Assembly: GCA_030039165.1 (NCBI GenBank)
Contig: JASHQM010000225.1
Span: 1 to 45,481 of the forward strand
DNA length: 45,481 nt
Direction of reading: 5' to 3'
Origin: Candidatus Sulfotelmatobacter sp.
GTDB taxonomy: Bacteria > Acidobacteriota > Terriglobia > Terriglobales > Acidobacteriaceae
The position numbers and the translations under genes were made by a program. This document shows positions 16,590-25,418 of this stretch, piece by piece (position 1 is the first letter of the stretch; the number at the start of each line of letters is the position of its first letter). The notes beneath the pieces are model-generated. The model was not told where the DNA came from, did not search any database, and saw nothing but the letters and a program-made list of their open reading frames with translations.

Positions 16590-17167
16590 TTGTGCACAGC
16601 TTTTCCGTAGGCGGTGGTGTAATGCAGCTCGATTTCTCCGCAAGTGCCTTGTTCTGCGGAATACACCACACAAGTGTCGAAGGGCCGGGAATAGACGTGC
16701 AGGCTGACCGCGCGCTGATTGAATTCTTTGGGATTGAGAACGCGATGCACCGGCTCTCGAGGATCGACGGCGCACGGCTGCGCGACATTCATTTCGACAA
16801 TATCGGTCGGCTCGATGTGGCATTTGCCGCCGGCAATATCCTGGTGCGCGACGCGGAAATTCTCCACCCGCAAATGGCCAATGGGCGCCGCCATCCAGCA
16901 ATTTTGATCCCGGTGATTGTGCACGGAACTAACTTGACCGATCTCCCAGCAGATCGCAAGTAACTCGTAGAGTGCGGTTTTATCGATGAGATTGCGCGTG
17001 TAATGCTGCTGGTCCCATGCGAGATACGGCGCTAACGATTCGGGACTCACCGGATTTTCCAGCAAGAACCTCTGAATCTGCCGGGTCTCATCGAAGGCCG
17101 CCTCGGAGAATTTGCGGAGTTGAGAAACCAACTCCTGAATCGAGACCTGCTTGATCGCGGTAGTCAT
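16586..17167 (-). CDS. cdo: Cysteine dioxygenase (type I, cupin)
   Basis: Non-haem iron enzyme oxidising L-cysteine to cysteine sulfinate. 193 residues from ATG 17167, with GGGAG five bases upstream. The three iron ligands are His83 and His85 (VSSVHNHRDQNC) and His141 (VHRVLNP). Substrate residues Tyr56 and Arg58 lie in HYTRNLID, and His157 lies in AVSLHVYSRPFDTC. Unusually for a bacterial form, both partners of the mammalian thioether cofactor are present: Cys90 (mammalian Cys93) and Tyr159 (Tyr157). A related thiol dioxygenase substrate such as 3-mercaptopropionate is possible, but the Arg in YTRNL favours cysteine. It overlaps the lipoprotein start and lies downstream of queA. Confidence 0.9.
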   Translation of the reverse strand: MTTAIKQVSIQELVSQLRKFSEAAFDETRQIQRFLLENPVSPESLAPYLAWDQQHYTRNLIDKTALYELLAICWEIGQVSSVHNHRDQNCWMAAPIGHLRVENFRVAHQDIAGGKCHIEPTDIVEMNVAQPCAVDPREPVHRVLNPKEFNQRAVSLHVYSRPFDTCVVYSAEQGTCGEIELHYTTAYGKAVHK

Positions 17168-17183
17168 AAGAGCTCCCGGCAAA

Positions 17184-17189
17184 AGTATA
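17184..17189 (-). promoter_or_regulatory. Probable -10 element of the cysteine dioxygenase-lipoprotein pair
   Basis: TATACT on the minus strand, 16 bases before ATG 17167, leaving a short leader that contains the Shine-Dalgarno. A 13-bp dyad GCGCTT-g-AAGCGC (17192-17204) sits two bases upstream of the -10 and could be an operator or the 3' stem of queA. No -35 consensus. Confidence 0.4.
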
Positions 17190-17272
17190 ACGCGCTTGAA
17201 GCGCCGGTTTGGGCTCTGGTCATGTATGGCCTCAGTGACCTCTTTGTTCAAGGCTTTAGGTTCTCGCAGGAA

Positions 17273-18421
17273 CTATTCGATGAACATGCAATCGCCATAC
17301 GAATAAAAGCGATACCTCTCAGCCACCGCATGTTCGTAGGCGCTCAGGACCTTCCCGCGGCCGGCGAATGCGCATACGAGCATCAGCAAGGTAGATTGGG
17401 GCAGATGAAAGTTCGTGACCATCCCGCCTACGATCTTGAATTCGAAACCGGGATAAATAAAGAGATCGGCCGCTCCGGAACCGGACGCGATTGCACCCGC
17501 TCCCTGCCGAACCGCATGTTCCAGCGTGCGAACCGTGCTTGTGCCAATGGCGACTACGCGGCGCGACGCGTTAAGTGCGCGATTGATGGCTGATGCTGCC
17601 TCCTTGCCGATCGAATACATTTCCCCATGCAACTTGTGATCTTCAACGCACTCCACTCGCACCGGCTGAAACGTACCGAGGCCAATGTGCAAGGTAACCT
17701 CAGCAATCTCGGCGCCGCGCCTGCGTATGCGATCAAGAATCTCTGGAGTGAAATGCAAGCCAGCGGTAGGCGCGGCCACCGACCCCCGCTCGTGCGCATA
17801 GACGGTTTGGTAACGGTCGGCATCCGCGGAGGAATCTGCGCGCGAAATATAAGGTGGAAGCGGCACATGTCCAATGCGATCGAGAACGGCAAAAAAAAAT
17901 TCGGATTCGTCCACGGTGTGGCTGTCCGGAGCGCCGGGTTCTGCATTCATGGCGGGCCCTCCGCTTTCGAATCGAATGCTCCGTTCTCCGAATTCGCCGC
18001 GCGTCAAAACCACCCCTTGCAATTCCTCCTTTTTCCCAAAAAAAAGGCGTTCGCCCACGCCGACCTTTCGTCCGGGTCGAACCAGGCACTCCCATTCGTT
18101 GGGGTTTCGCGATATCTGGCGCGTGAGCAGAACTTCCACGCGTCCGTGAAGAAAATCGCGAGCTGCGGGATTGCGCTGGCTGACCGGTTGTGCCCGCGCT
18201 CCCTGGCGGCGCCCGTAAAGGCGCGCTGGGAATACTCGCGTGTTGTTAAACACCAGCAGATCGTCTGCGCGCAGCAGGTCCGGCAGTTCCCGGAAGCGTC
18301 GATCGGTGTAACTTCCGCTGGCCCGCTGCAAATGCAGCATCCGGGAAGCGTCGCGTTCGCCCAGCGGGTGCTGGGCGATGAGTTCCTCGGGAAGGTGATA
18401 CTTAAATTCGGAAACCAGCAC
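17273..18421 (-). CDS. queA: S-adenosylmethionine:tRNA ribosyltransferase-isomerase
   Basis: Transfers and isomerises the ribosyl group of SAM onto 7-aminomethyl-7-deazaguanine in tRNA, giving epoxyqueuosine. 382 residues, slightly above the usual 340-360, with an insertion around 75-95. Hallmarks are [24 protein letters not shown] (about 6-29), [46 protein letters not shown] [12 protein letters not shown], and [19 protein letters not shown]. The start is GTG 18421: the first residues align one-for-one with E. coli QueA, so no longer or shorter start fits. No Shine-Dalgarno; TATAAT lies only eight bases upstream. Confidence 0.95.
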   Translation of the reverse strand: MLVSEFKYHLPEELIAQHPLGERDASRMLHLQRASGSYTDRRFRELPDLLRADDLLVFNNTRVFPARLYGRRQGARAQPVSQRNPAARDFLHGRVEVLLTRQISRNPNEWECLVRPGRKVGVGERLFFGKKEELQGVVLTRGEFGERSIRFESGGPAMNAEPGAPDSHTVDESEFFFAVLDRIGHVPLPPYISRADSSADADRYQTVYAHERGSVAAPTAGLHFTPEILDRIRRRGAEIAEVTLHIGLGTFQPVRVECVEDHKLHGEMYSIGKEAASAINRALNASRRVVAIGTSTVRTLEHAVRQGAGAIASGSGAADLFIYPGFEFKIVGGMVTNFHLPQSTLLMLVCAFAGRGKVLSAYEHAVAERYRFYSYGDCMFIE

Positions 18422-18429
18422 GCGATCAA

Positions 18430-18435
18430 ATTATA
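18430..18435 (-). promoter_or_regulatory. -10 element at leaderless distance from queA
   Basis: TATAAT on the minus strand with eight bases to GTG 18421. A +1 seven bases after the -10 would fall within a base or two of the start codon. No Shine-Dalgarno can fit in the gap. Confidence 0.5.
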
Positions 18436-18549
18436 TGGGAAAGCTGAAACCGGGCAGGTTCTCGTCTCTCTCTCTTAACTATTTCGCCGGAACGTGCTTG
18501 AAGGCCCAGAATGCGCTGAAAAACCTTTACAATTTCCGCCTGATTTTGT

Positions 18550-18579
18550 TTGTTTTGCCCGCTGCGGGTGGGGTAGTAT
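18550..18579 (+). promoter_or_regulatory. Possible promoter of the class II aldolase gene
   Basis: TTGTTT (18550-18555), 18-bp spacer, TAGTAT (18574-18579), about 70 bases before the ATG. Both boxes match the consensus in four or more positions. Confidence 0.35.
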
Positions 18580-18648
18580 CGAATCGTAAAGCCTGTTTAG
18601 CCACTTTTTGTCGCGTTAGTCGCTACCTCCTCCCCAAGAGAGTCCTCC

Positions 18649-19347
18649 ATGTCGGGCGAGCGCACACACAGAGAAGAAATTGTCCGCTACGGTCGTATGC
18701 TGCACGAGCGGGGCTTCGTTGCGGCCATGGATGGAAATCTATCAGTACGTCTTAATGACGAACGAATTCTGGTTACCCCCACCTGTGTGAGCAAGGGCAT
18801 GATGCAGCCCAAGGACATGGTAATCGTCGATCAGCAAGGCAAGCTGGTTGCGGGACGGCGTAACGTCACCAGCGAAATCGATATGCACCTTCTCATCTAC
18901 CGCATGCGCAAGGATGTTCGGGCCATCGTGCACGCGCACCCGCCTACAGCTACGGGATTTGCCGCTGCGGGTATGGCGCTAACGGAACCTCTGGTTTGCG
19001 AAGTTGTCATGGGATTAGGCTGCATTCCCCTGGCACGCTATGGTACTCCCGGAACCTCGGAACTTGCGAAGACCCTGGAGCCTTATGTTGCCAACTACGA
19101 CGCGATCCTAATGTCGAACCACGGTGTTGTAACCTATGGCGACACCCTTGAGCACGCCTATATGAAAATGGAAACGGTTGAGCATTTTGCCCAAATCGCG
19201 CTGGTGACCCACTTGCTCGGCAAGCAGCAGCCGCTGAGCGGAGTGGATATCGAGAAACTGATGCTGGCGCGAACGAAATACTTCGGGAAAATGCCTGCGT
19301 CGCTCATGCCCGCGGTCATAGCAAGGCCCCCAGAAAAGGCAAGCTGA
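18649..19347 (+). CDS. Class II aldolase/adducin family protein (FucA-like)
   Basis: 232 residues. Zinc-dependent aldolase fold of the L-fuculose-phosphate aldolase type. The phosphate-binding region is DGNLSVR (28-34), the catalytic acid Glu76 in VTSEIDMHLLIY, and the zinc ligands His95 and His97 (VHAHPP) and His158 (SNHGVVTYG). It is probably an aldol cleavage of a sugar phosphate to DHAP and an aldehyde; the sugar is not determined, and MtnB-like dehydratases share these motifs. A GAGAG Shine-Dalgarno lies six bases before ATG 18649. It is divergent from queA and convergent with the BtuB-like receptor gene, 17 bases apart. No sugar kinase or isomerase is near. Confidence 0.85.
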   Translation: MSGERTHREEIVRYGRMLHERGFVAAMDGNLSVRLNDERILVTPTCVSKGMMQPKDMVIVDQQGKLVAGRRNVTSEIDMHLLIYRMRKDVRAIVHAHPPTATGFAAAGMALTEPLVCEVVMGLGCIPLARYGTPGTSELAKTLEPYVANYDAILMSNHGVVTYGDTLEHAYMKMETVEHFAQIALVTHLLGKQQPLSGVDIEKLMLARTKYFGKMPASLMPAVIARPPEKAS

Positions 19348-19364
19348 TAAACGGACGCTTTCGT

Positions 19365-21581
19365 CTATTCCCCTCCGATCCGAAAGCGAAAGCCTGTGCG
19401 AAAGTTCACGGGTAGTGCAGGGTATCCCACCACCTCGTTGTAGCGCCGGTCGAGTGCATTCGACACATTCGCATAAATCGTTACCCGGGAAGTGAAGGCA
19501 TACCATCCACCAAGATCGACTCGCACGTACCCAGCGGCATGATCGATGCCTAGGCCATCGAAGTCCGAATCCGGCCGCTGTCCCACGAAACTGCCTGCCA
19601 CGTTGGCACTCCATTTTGTCCCGCGATAACTGAACAGCGTCGTGGCCGAGTGCTTAGGGCGGCGCAACAATGGGTTTCCAGTGTCGTACACCGGATCGCA
19701 AAAATTCGCCGACGTGCACAATGGCGCTTGCAGATATTCCGTCGACAGGTAGGTGTAGGAAACGTTCCCTAAGAGTCGGCTCCCGATTCTTCCTTGCAGC
19801 TCAACTTCCGCCCCGTGCGCGAGAGATTCCTGCACGTTGAAAAATTCTCCCAGGCTTCCGGGAGGAAAACCCTGATAGCTTTGCTGATTGGTTCCATATT
19901 CGATCTGATCGTGAAATATATTGCGAAAATAAGTTGCGTTGAACGCCCATTTCCCTTCCAGCAACTTTTGCTCGAATCCTGCTTCATATGCACGCGTCCG
20001 CTCCGGTAGCAGACCCGGATTGGCCGCGTAGAAGGGCAGGCTGGCAAATGTTTCATACAGTGCTGGCTCCATGAATCCTTGCGCATAGGAAAATCGCAAC
20101 CGGGTTCCCGAAAACAATTCTCCGCCGCGCAAGGCCATGAAGGTTAGAGCTACGCGCGGCACGCCGGTGTTGCCGAACAGGCTATTGTGAACGAATCTTC
20201 CACCGGCCACTGCCGAAAACCTATTCCATGTCGCTTGCTGTTGGAAGTACACGTCCTGTTGCAGCCGTTGACCGGGTGTCTGCGATCCCACGCTGCCGAC
20301 AAATCCGACTTCGTTTTCTAAGCGGTATCCGAAGGTTGAGTGCGTCCATGTCCGCTCGGCGTAATCCCCCTGATACTCGAAGCCAACGCGGTTGATGTTG
20401 TCGTACGTATGTCCCGGGAAAAAGTCGTAGCTGGCGGGATTAGTATTCAGGTTAATGTCGTTATAGCGATAAAGCGAGTCGAAACCAGTGAAGCGATGCT
20501 GCCATCCCGAAGGGCTGGCCACCGCCAGTTCCGCACTGCCAAGCAGGCTGTTTAGTTGCGCGGTTTCGCTCGGATCAGGCGCAAGAAGTGGAACGCCGTT
20601 GAAATTCCACTCCCCCGGAACGCCGGTATGGCTGTTGGAATGGCGAACGCGCACGCGGATGGCAACCCCGTCCGTGATCGCCACACCAGTGTTAGCTCCC
20701 TCCAGCGAATCTGAGTAAGCGTCGTTGACTCCCAACCCGTTTGTGTTGAATTGGTCGCCAAAAAAATTGTAGTCATAGCTCCCGCGAGCGCCGGAGATCG
20801 ACGCGTAACCATTGGCGGTCGAGAAATTCCCACCGTCAGCGCCGAAGCGAAGCTCCGGAACTCGCGTGCTTCCGGTTCGCGTCCACACCTGCACCACGCT
20901 GGTCATGGCATCGGAGCCGTAAAGGGTGCTCTGCGCACCGCGCAGAAATTCCACGCGATCAGCCTGCGTCAGTGGTAGCGTGCCGAAGTCAAAGGTTTCG
21001 CCCGGATTGTCGACCGCGACTCCATCGACAATTACTTTGTTGTAAGTCGATTCGCCGCCGCGCACGAACAATGACGAAATGCCGCCATATTGTCCGGCTG
21101 TATTGATCACCGCACCCGGAAGAAAGCGGATGGCATCGTCGGCTGCAACCGGCCTCATGGTTTCCAGTTGTTCGTTTTCCAGGGTGGAGATGCTGGCACC
21201 CGTTCGTTCGGCCAAAGCAGGTGTTCGAGTCGCGGTTACAACTACTGTCTCAGATGCAAGCGCAAGCTTTAGCTGGACTGTAAAGCTGTTTGTGACGGCG
21301 TTGGAATGAGCCGGAACCTCGAAGTCCACAACTTGCGCACCAAATCCCGCAGCCAGAACCTCGATTCTGTAACTGCCAGGGAATAACTCCCCGAAATCGG
21401 CGAGTCCTTCTGCGGAAGTCGTCGTCACTCGTGCGGGAATGTGCGACCCTTTTCCAATAAGTGAAATCTGAGCTCCGCTCACCGCGGCCGATTGCGGATC
21501 GATAACTCTTACGGTGGTATCAGCGGCAAACGCCGCTGAAAGGGAAACCAGAAGCAACCATAAAACGCAAAGTGCGCGCAT
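19365..21581 (-). CDS. TonB-dependent outer-membrane receptor, probable cobalamin transporter (BtuB-like)
   Basis: 738 residues from ATG 21581. This start is set by AAAGGAGG six bases upstream and by the signal peptide (residues 1-19, ending AAFA). Residues about 20-108 form a carboxypeptidase-like regulatory domain (TVRVIDPQSAAVSGAQISL). The TonB box is ETVVVTATRTPA (111-122), then the plug domain with SSLFVRGGESTYNKVIVDG and RVEFLRGAQSTLYGSDA, then a 22-strand barrel. A cobalamin riboswitch lies in the leader, which makes vitamin B12 or a cobinamide the likely substrate. No btuF, btuC or btuD gene is adjacent. The extra N-terminal domain is uncommon in proteobacterial BtuB but common in Acidobacteria and Bacteroidetes. 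Confidence 0.9.
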   Translation of the reverse strand: MRALCVLWLLLVSLSAAFAADTTVRVIDPQSAAVSGAQISLIGKGSHIPARVTTTSAEGLADFGELFPGSYRIEVLAAGFGAQVVDFEVPAHSNAVTNSFTVQLKLALASETVVVTATRTPALAERTGASISTLENEQLETMRPVAADDAIRFLPGAVINTAGQYGGISSLFVRGGESTYNKVIVDGVAVDNPGETFDFGTLPLTQADRVEFLRGAQSTLYGSDAMTSVVQVWTRTGSTRVPELRFGADGGNFSTANGYASISGARGSYDYNFFGDQFNTNGLGVNDAYSDSLEGANTGVAITDGVAIRVRVRHSNSHTGVPGEWNFNGVPLLAPDPSETAQLNSLLGSAELAVASPSGWQHRFTGFDSLYRYNDINLNTNPASYDFFPGHTYDNINRVGFEYQGDYAERTWTHSTFGYRLENEVGFVGSVGSQTPGQRLQQDVYFQQQATWNRFSAVAGGRFVHNSLFGNTGVPRVALTFMALRGGELFSGTRLRFSYAQGFMEPALYETFASLPFYAANPGLLPERTRAYEAGFEQKLLEGKWAFNATYFRNIFHDQIEYGTNQQSYQGFPPGSLGEFFNVQESLAHGAEVELQGRIGSRLLGNVSYTYLSTEYLQAPLCTSANFCDPVYDTGNPLLRRPKHSATTLFSYRGTKWSANVAGSFVGQRPDSDFDGLGIDHAAGYVRVDLGGWYAFTSRVTIYANVSNALDRRYNEVVGYPALPVNFRTGFRFRIGGE

Positions 21582-21587
21582 AACCAT

Positions 21588-21609
21588 CCTCCTTTTCACG
21601 CGAAAGGGG
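21588..21609 (-). promoter_or_regulatory. Shine-Dalgarno-sequestering hairpin (riboswitch expression platform)
   Basis: On the minus strand CCCCTTT pairs with the AAAAGGAGG Shine-Dalgarno across a CGCGTG loop (at least five consecutive pairs, CCTTT/AAAGG, plus two more after a bulge). It sits between the B12 aptamer and the start codon and would block ribosome binding when formed. Confidence 0.55.
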
Positions 21610-21620
21610 TTGCGGTAGAC

Positions 21621-21835
21621 GGTCTGCGCCGGTCTCCTGGCTTTGCGAGTAAGGATGCCCAATAGCGGTTGGCGATGTGCTAAACAGCGAATCGCTCGCT
21701 GGCATCCACGTTCTGCAAAAGGCCTTCCCGGGTACGCCCAGTGGCCGATTGCAATTTCCTCGCTTACAGTTGCGCGGCAGCGCGGGATTTTCACCCGCTT
21801 CCCTGTCTTCGCCGAGAGGCGATGACGCGCAAACC
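21621..21835 (-). ncRNA. Cobalamin (B12) riboswitch
   Basis: On the minus strand the leader holds the family hallmarks in order: GGGAAGCGGGTGAAAATCCC, then GCCGCGCAACTGTAAGCGAGG (the B12-box region), GGGAAGGC, and the 3' conserved GCCAGGAGACCGGC. The closing P1 stem is GGTTTGCGC (21835-21827) with GCGCAGACC (21629-21621), allowing one G-U pair. Length about 215 nt is normal. The downstream gene is a BtuB-like receptor, the classical target; B12 binding should switch expression off. The only 12 nt between aptamer and platform suggest translational control. Confidence 0.93.
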
Positions 21836-21884
21836 GAAGTTCACATAAAGTACATTTCAAAGAACTGGAAACGACTGAGACAAG

Positions 21885-21914
21885 AACTTAGCGGCTGATC
21901 CAGGCAAAAGTCAA
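21885..21914 (-). promoter_or_regulatory. Possible promoter of the riboswitch-btuB-like transcript
   Basis: TTGACT (21914-21909), 18-bp spacer, TAAGTT (21890-21885) on the minus strand. The +1 would fall around 21878, about 43 nt before the riboswitch P1 stem. Confidence 0.4.
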
Positions 21915-21933
21915 CTGTTGATCAAAAACATTA

Positions 21934-21961
21934 TCCGTGTTCCTCTGTGTCCTCCGTGTTT
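21934..21961. repeat. 'CACGGAGGACACAGAGGAACACGG' type intergenic repeat
   Basis: Three imperfect 9-bp units of the form (C)CTCYGTGT in tandem: TCCGTGT, TCCTCTGTGT, CCTCCGTGT. It lies between the Oar-like receptor 3' end and the riboswitch promoter. The same phrase occurs, from memory, in many unrelated soil bacteria. Confidence 0.45.
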
Positions 21962-21971
21962 AATCCGGTTT

Positions 21972-24900
21972 TCAGAATACAAACTTTGCCCCCAACTGAA
22001 ACACTCGCGGACCGCCGCCGCCCAGACCGGGGTTCGTCTGCGCCACATCCGGCGTTTGCGTAAGTTGACCGTCGTAGCAACCTAGCGCGGGACTGCATTG
22101 CAGGTTTCCATTCTGATCGTATCCCGGAGTAATCACGTGATTAGGCAAAGCAAAGTCAGGATGGTTAAGAATATTGAATAGTTCCACGCGCAACTGTAGA
22201 GCAACTGTCTCAGTCAGCGGCGTTTCCTTGGTCAGCGAAAAATCCCAATCAGCGTATCCGGGACCGAAGATCGCATTTCGACCAAGGTCGCCAAAAGTTC
22301 CATCCGGCGGCTGGCTGAACGCCAGGGGATTCAGATAGCCAGTTGCCGGACTCCATCCCGGCAAAATCGGATTGACGCCTGGCACAACATTCGGCCTCTG
22401 GTTGAAGTAAAAGCGGTTGCTGGTGTCGTCAGCGTTGACGATGGGAATTGGCCGTCCGGTCTGAACTGTGACAATCGCATTCAACTGCCAGCCCGCCCCC
22501 ATCCGTTTGCTGTTCGAGAGCGATGGTAGGGCGTAGTTCAAGGCCGCGGTAAAGCGCTGCCGCGTATCGAAGGTCGAGGGTCCGCGCTCGGCTTTCAGGT
22601 TGCTGGGGTCCTGCGGAAACGCCGCTCCGGGAACGAAATCGATTCCATCGGAGGCATCGTCGATAGATTTCGACCACACGTAGCCCACAATTCCCGAGAT
22701 TCCATGAGCATTCTGAAAACGCGCAATCGCATCCAGCGCGTGATAAATGGAGGAACTCGAGGGCGTCAGCTCGTCCATCGCAGCGTACGTAGTATTAATG
22801 GTTCGATTGCCCTGAGAATTCGGCTCGTTCAGATCAGTGAGACGCACCAGATCGGTTCCCTTGCTGCCCACGTAGCGCAGTTCCGTGGCAGCATGCGCGG
22901 CGAGCTGGTGCTGAATATTCAAATTCCAGTTTTGTGTGTAGGGCGACGGAAAGCTGTGCGGCGTAACAAAAATCGAATACGGCGGACCAGCCACGCCGTT
23001 CATGATAGGCGCGTGCGGTGTAGAGTTGGTCCCGTTAAACGCCGTCGGATCGTAATTCAAAGGGAGAATCGGTTTCGGCCCGATAGGGTTCGTCGCTACA
23101 CCCGCCGAGGTTGTGTAATTTGCAATAAATATGTCCTGCGGGACGTAGTCGTAATAAAGTCCATAGCCGATTCGAACGACCGTATTCTTCAGCGCATTCC
23201 AGGCCAATCCGAAGCGCGGGCTGAGGTTGTGCAAATCACGCTGATACAGACCATTCAATCCGTCCGTGCCGACCATGGCGAGATTTCCGTCGGCGCCAAG
23301 GTTAGAAAGCAAGTTATTGGCTTCACTCATCGGCCCGAAATATTCCCAGCGCAGGCCAAAGTTCAGGGTCACATTGCTAGCAGCGCGGTAATCATCCTGG
23401 GCGAAGAAACTGAATCCGTTGTTATAGGTGGTGCGGTGGGTGTTGCCTTCCTCGACGGAAACGAACGAGCAGCAGTCGCCCAAATTGTTCAGATCGTACT
23501 CGCCCCCATTCAGGAAATCGGCGAGGGAGTCGACGACGGGATCGTAACCCGGCTGTCCGCAAGCCAGCGCGCCCGTGGTAAGGCAGGCGCCTGCCGTGAA
23601 CTGAAAAATTCCTCGCTCCAGGTTGTCGTTGAAATTAACGATCGCCGCGCGGCGGAACTCCCCACCAAATTTGATCGTATGCCTGCCCCTGGGTACGGTG
23701 AAATTGTCGAGGATCTGGTAAGTCCCGCTCGTGCGCCCACGAGGGATGCTGTAACCGGTAGCGCCAAGATTCTCAATGTTGGTGAAATCGAACTCGGGTA
23801 TGCCCAGTTTTCCGGTACCAAAGTTCAGGCCGATAGAGTTGGGATTGAGATTCGCATCTAGCGAACTGAACGAAGTTGTGTAGCGGCTATAGCCGAAGCG
23901 AACTTCGTTGATATCGCCTCCCCGCAAGCTCGAAAGCAGGCTCACTGAAATCACCTGCACACGCGTGGGCGAAGTCTGCGCGAATTGCGGCAGGCGCGAA
24001 CCAGTGCCATACCCTCCCGGCGAGCCGAACGGAAATATCTGGTAGCTCTGCGCGAAGGCGTAACGTCCGGTCAGCAATTCGGTTTTCGTCAGATTGTGGT
24101 CGAGTTTGACGATGAAATTGTTGCCGTTGTTCGTGTCGCGCACCTCATCCGCAATCGTTCCCGTAGTGCTCTGCGGATAGAACGCGAGCAGCGCATTCAG
24201 CCCGGGATTGATTGCAGGTTGGTACAGCAAGGCAGTGGCTTGCGCTTCAGCAATCTGCTGCGTTGTCGGGACCAACAACAGAAAATCAGAACCCACCCTT
24301 TCCCGCTGTCCTTCGTAGGCTCCAAAGAAAAACGTCTTATTCTTCACTACCGGGCCACCGATGGCGCCGCCGAAATTGCTGTTCTGGAAGACCGATTTGT
24401 GTGGCTCGGTGTTGAAGTAATTACGCGCATCGAGAGCGCTGTTGCGCAGGAAGCCGAAGCCTGAGCCGTGAAAGTGATTGGTACCGGATTTCGTAATGAT
24501 GTTGACCACCGAACCGCTGTTGCGGCCATATTCGGCCGGGAACTGCGACTCGAGATTGAATTCTTGAATGGCTTCCAGCGGCAACAATGAAGCAGGCGCA
24601 CCACCGATGCCCGTCTGATTGAGGGCAGAGTTATTGAAGAACGGGTCGTTGTCGTCGGTTCCGTCAAGCGTGTAATTATTCGACCGGTCACGATTGCCGT
24701 TGATATTGAATTGACCAAAGCCATCCTCAGTTCCAGCCACTCCCGAAGGATCGACTGTGGTTCCTGGCGAAAGCGCGACTAGCTTTCCAAAATCGCGCCC
24801 GTTCAGCGGCAACTCGGTCACCATTTTCTGCTGGATGACCTCTGCCAGCACATCCTGCGTGCTGTCCACCAATGACGCCGTTTCACTGACCACCACTTGC

Positions 24901-25265
24901 TCGTTGAGCCGTTGCACCCTTAACTCAAAATCGAGACTCGTATCCAGTCCCACGTTCACCAAAACTCTTCGTGTCCCAGGTGAAAGATCCGCAACCTCGG
25001 CCCGCACTTCATACTGACCAGCAGGCAACTCCGCTAGAACATATTCGCCGTGATCGTCGGTTACCGTCTCGCGCGACACCCCGGTCGCCACATTCGTAGC
25101 CTTGATCTTCGCCCCTTGCACCAGGCCTCCGATCGCATCAGCAACTTTCCCCCGAATCGAACCCCGAAAACTCTGAGCGGAAACCATCACCGGCAATATC
25201 AACAGGATGATTCCCATGTGATGCAACCATGAGATTTTCTCAGGCACGTCTGCTCGCCACAGCAT
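21972..25265 (-). CDS. Oar-like TonB-dependent outer-membrane receptor
   Basis: 1097 residues. A signal peptide ends near residue 30 (PVMVSA). A carboxypeptidase-like regulatory domain (about 35-120: SIRGKVADAIGGLVQGAKI, DDHGEYVLAELPAGQYEV) is followed by the plug with ELPLNGRDFGKLVALSPG, NYTLDGTDDND and GRNSGSVVNIITKSGTN, then a long beta-barrel ending in the outer-membrane signature FQLGAKFVF. The start ATG 25265 has GAGGAG eight bases upstream. Such receptors are greatly expanded in Acidobacteria and are thought to take up oligosaccharides or act in protein/OMV traffic; the substrate here is unknown. Its direction matches the upstream acyltransferase gene, 153 bases away. Confidence 0.93.
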   Translation of the reverse strand: MLWRADVPEKISWLHHMGIILLILPVMVSAQSFRGSIRGKVADAIGGLVQGAKIKATNVATGVSRETVTDDHGEYVLAELPAGQYEVRAEVADLSPGTRRVLVNVGLDTSLDFELRVQRLNEQVVVSETASLVDSTQDVLAEVIQQKMVTELPLNGRDFGKLVALSPGTTVDPSGVAGTEDGFGQFNINGNRDRSNNYTLDGTDDNDPFFNNSALNQTGIGGAPASLLPLEAIQEFNLESQFPAEYGRNSGSVVNIITKSGTNHFHGSGFGFLRNSALDARNYFNTEPHKSVFQNSNFGGAIGGPVVKNKTFFFGAYEGQRERVGSDFLLLVPTTQQIAEAQATALLYQPAINPGLNALLAFYPQSTTGTIADEVRDTNNGNNFIVKLDHNLTKTELLTGRYAFAQSYQIFPFGSPGGYGTGSRLPQFAQTSPTRVQVISVSLLSSLRGGDINEVRFGYSRYTTSFSSLDANLNPNSIGLNFGTGKLGIPEFDFTNIENLGATGYSIPRGRTSGTYQILDNFTVPRGRHTIKFGGEFRRAAIVNFNDNLERGIFQFTAGACLTTGALACGQPGYDPVVDSLADFLNGGEYDLNNLGDCCSFVSVEEGNTHRTTYNNGFSFFAQDDYRAASNVTLNFGLRWEYFGPMSEANNLLSNLGADGNLAMVGTDGLNGLYQRDLHNLSPRFGLAWNALKNTVVRIGYGLYYDYVPQDIFIANYTTSAGVATNPIGPKPILPLNYDPTAFNGTNSTPHAPIMNGVAGPPYSIFVTPHSFPSPYTQNWNLNIQHQLAAHAATELRYVGSKGTDLVRLTDLNEPNSQGNRTINTTYAAMDELTPSSSSIYHALDAIARFQNAHGISGIVGYVWSKSIDDASDGIDFVPGAAFPQDPSNLKAERGPSTFDTRQRFTAALNYALPSLSNSKRMGAGWQLNAIVTVQTGRPIPIVNADDTSNRFYFNQRPNVVPGVNPILPGWSPATGYLNPLAFSQPPDGTFGDLGRNAIFGPGYADWDFSLTKETPLTETVALQLRVELFNILNHPDFALPNHVITPGYDQNGNLQCSPALGCYDGQLTQTPDVAQTNPGLGGGGPRVFQLGAKFVF

Positions 25266-25418
25266 CAGAAGTACTCCTCTCTGGGATGAGGCATCAAAAT
25301 GCTTGCGATGTGGGGACTGTAGCGAGACGGGAATGCGGAAGTCAACCGCGCATCACGGGAATGGCCAAGGAATCGCCTCTTTGCGAAGTTTGCAGCTCTG
25401 TTTTGCGCGCTTCGCGGT

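Noticed and set aside
21582..21860. 93-residue N-terminal extension of the BtuB-like protein
   Set aside because: This part is the riboswitch and expression platform. The signal peptide and strong Shine-Dalgarno fix ATG 21581 as the start.
22704..23861. Plus-strand open frame of 385 codons
   Set aside because: It is antisense to the Oar-like receptor, whose family motifs are clear. Its translation is Arg/Val-rich with no family pattern and no Shine-Dalgarno.
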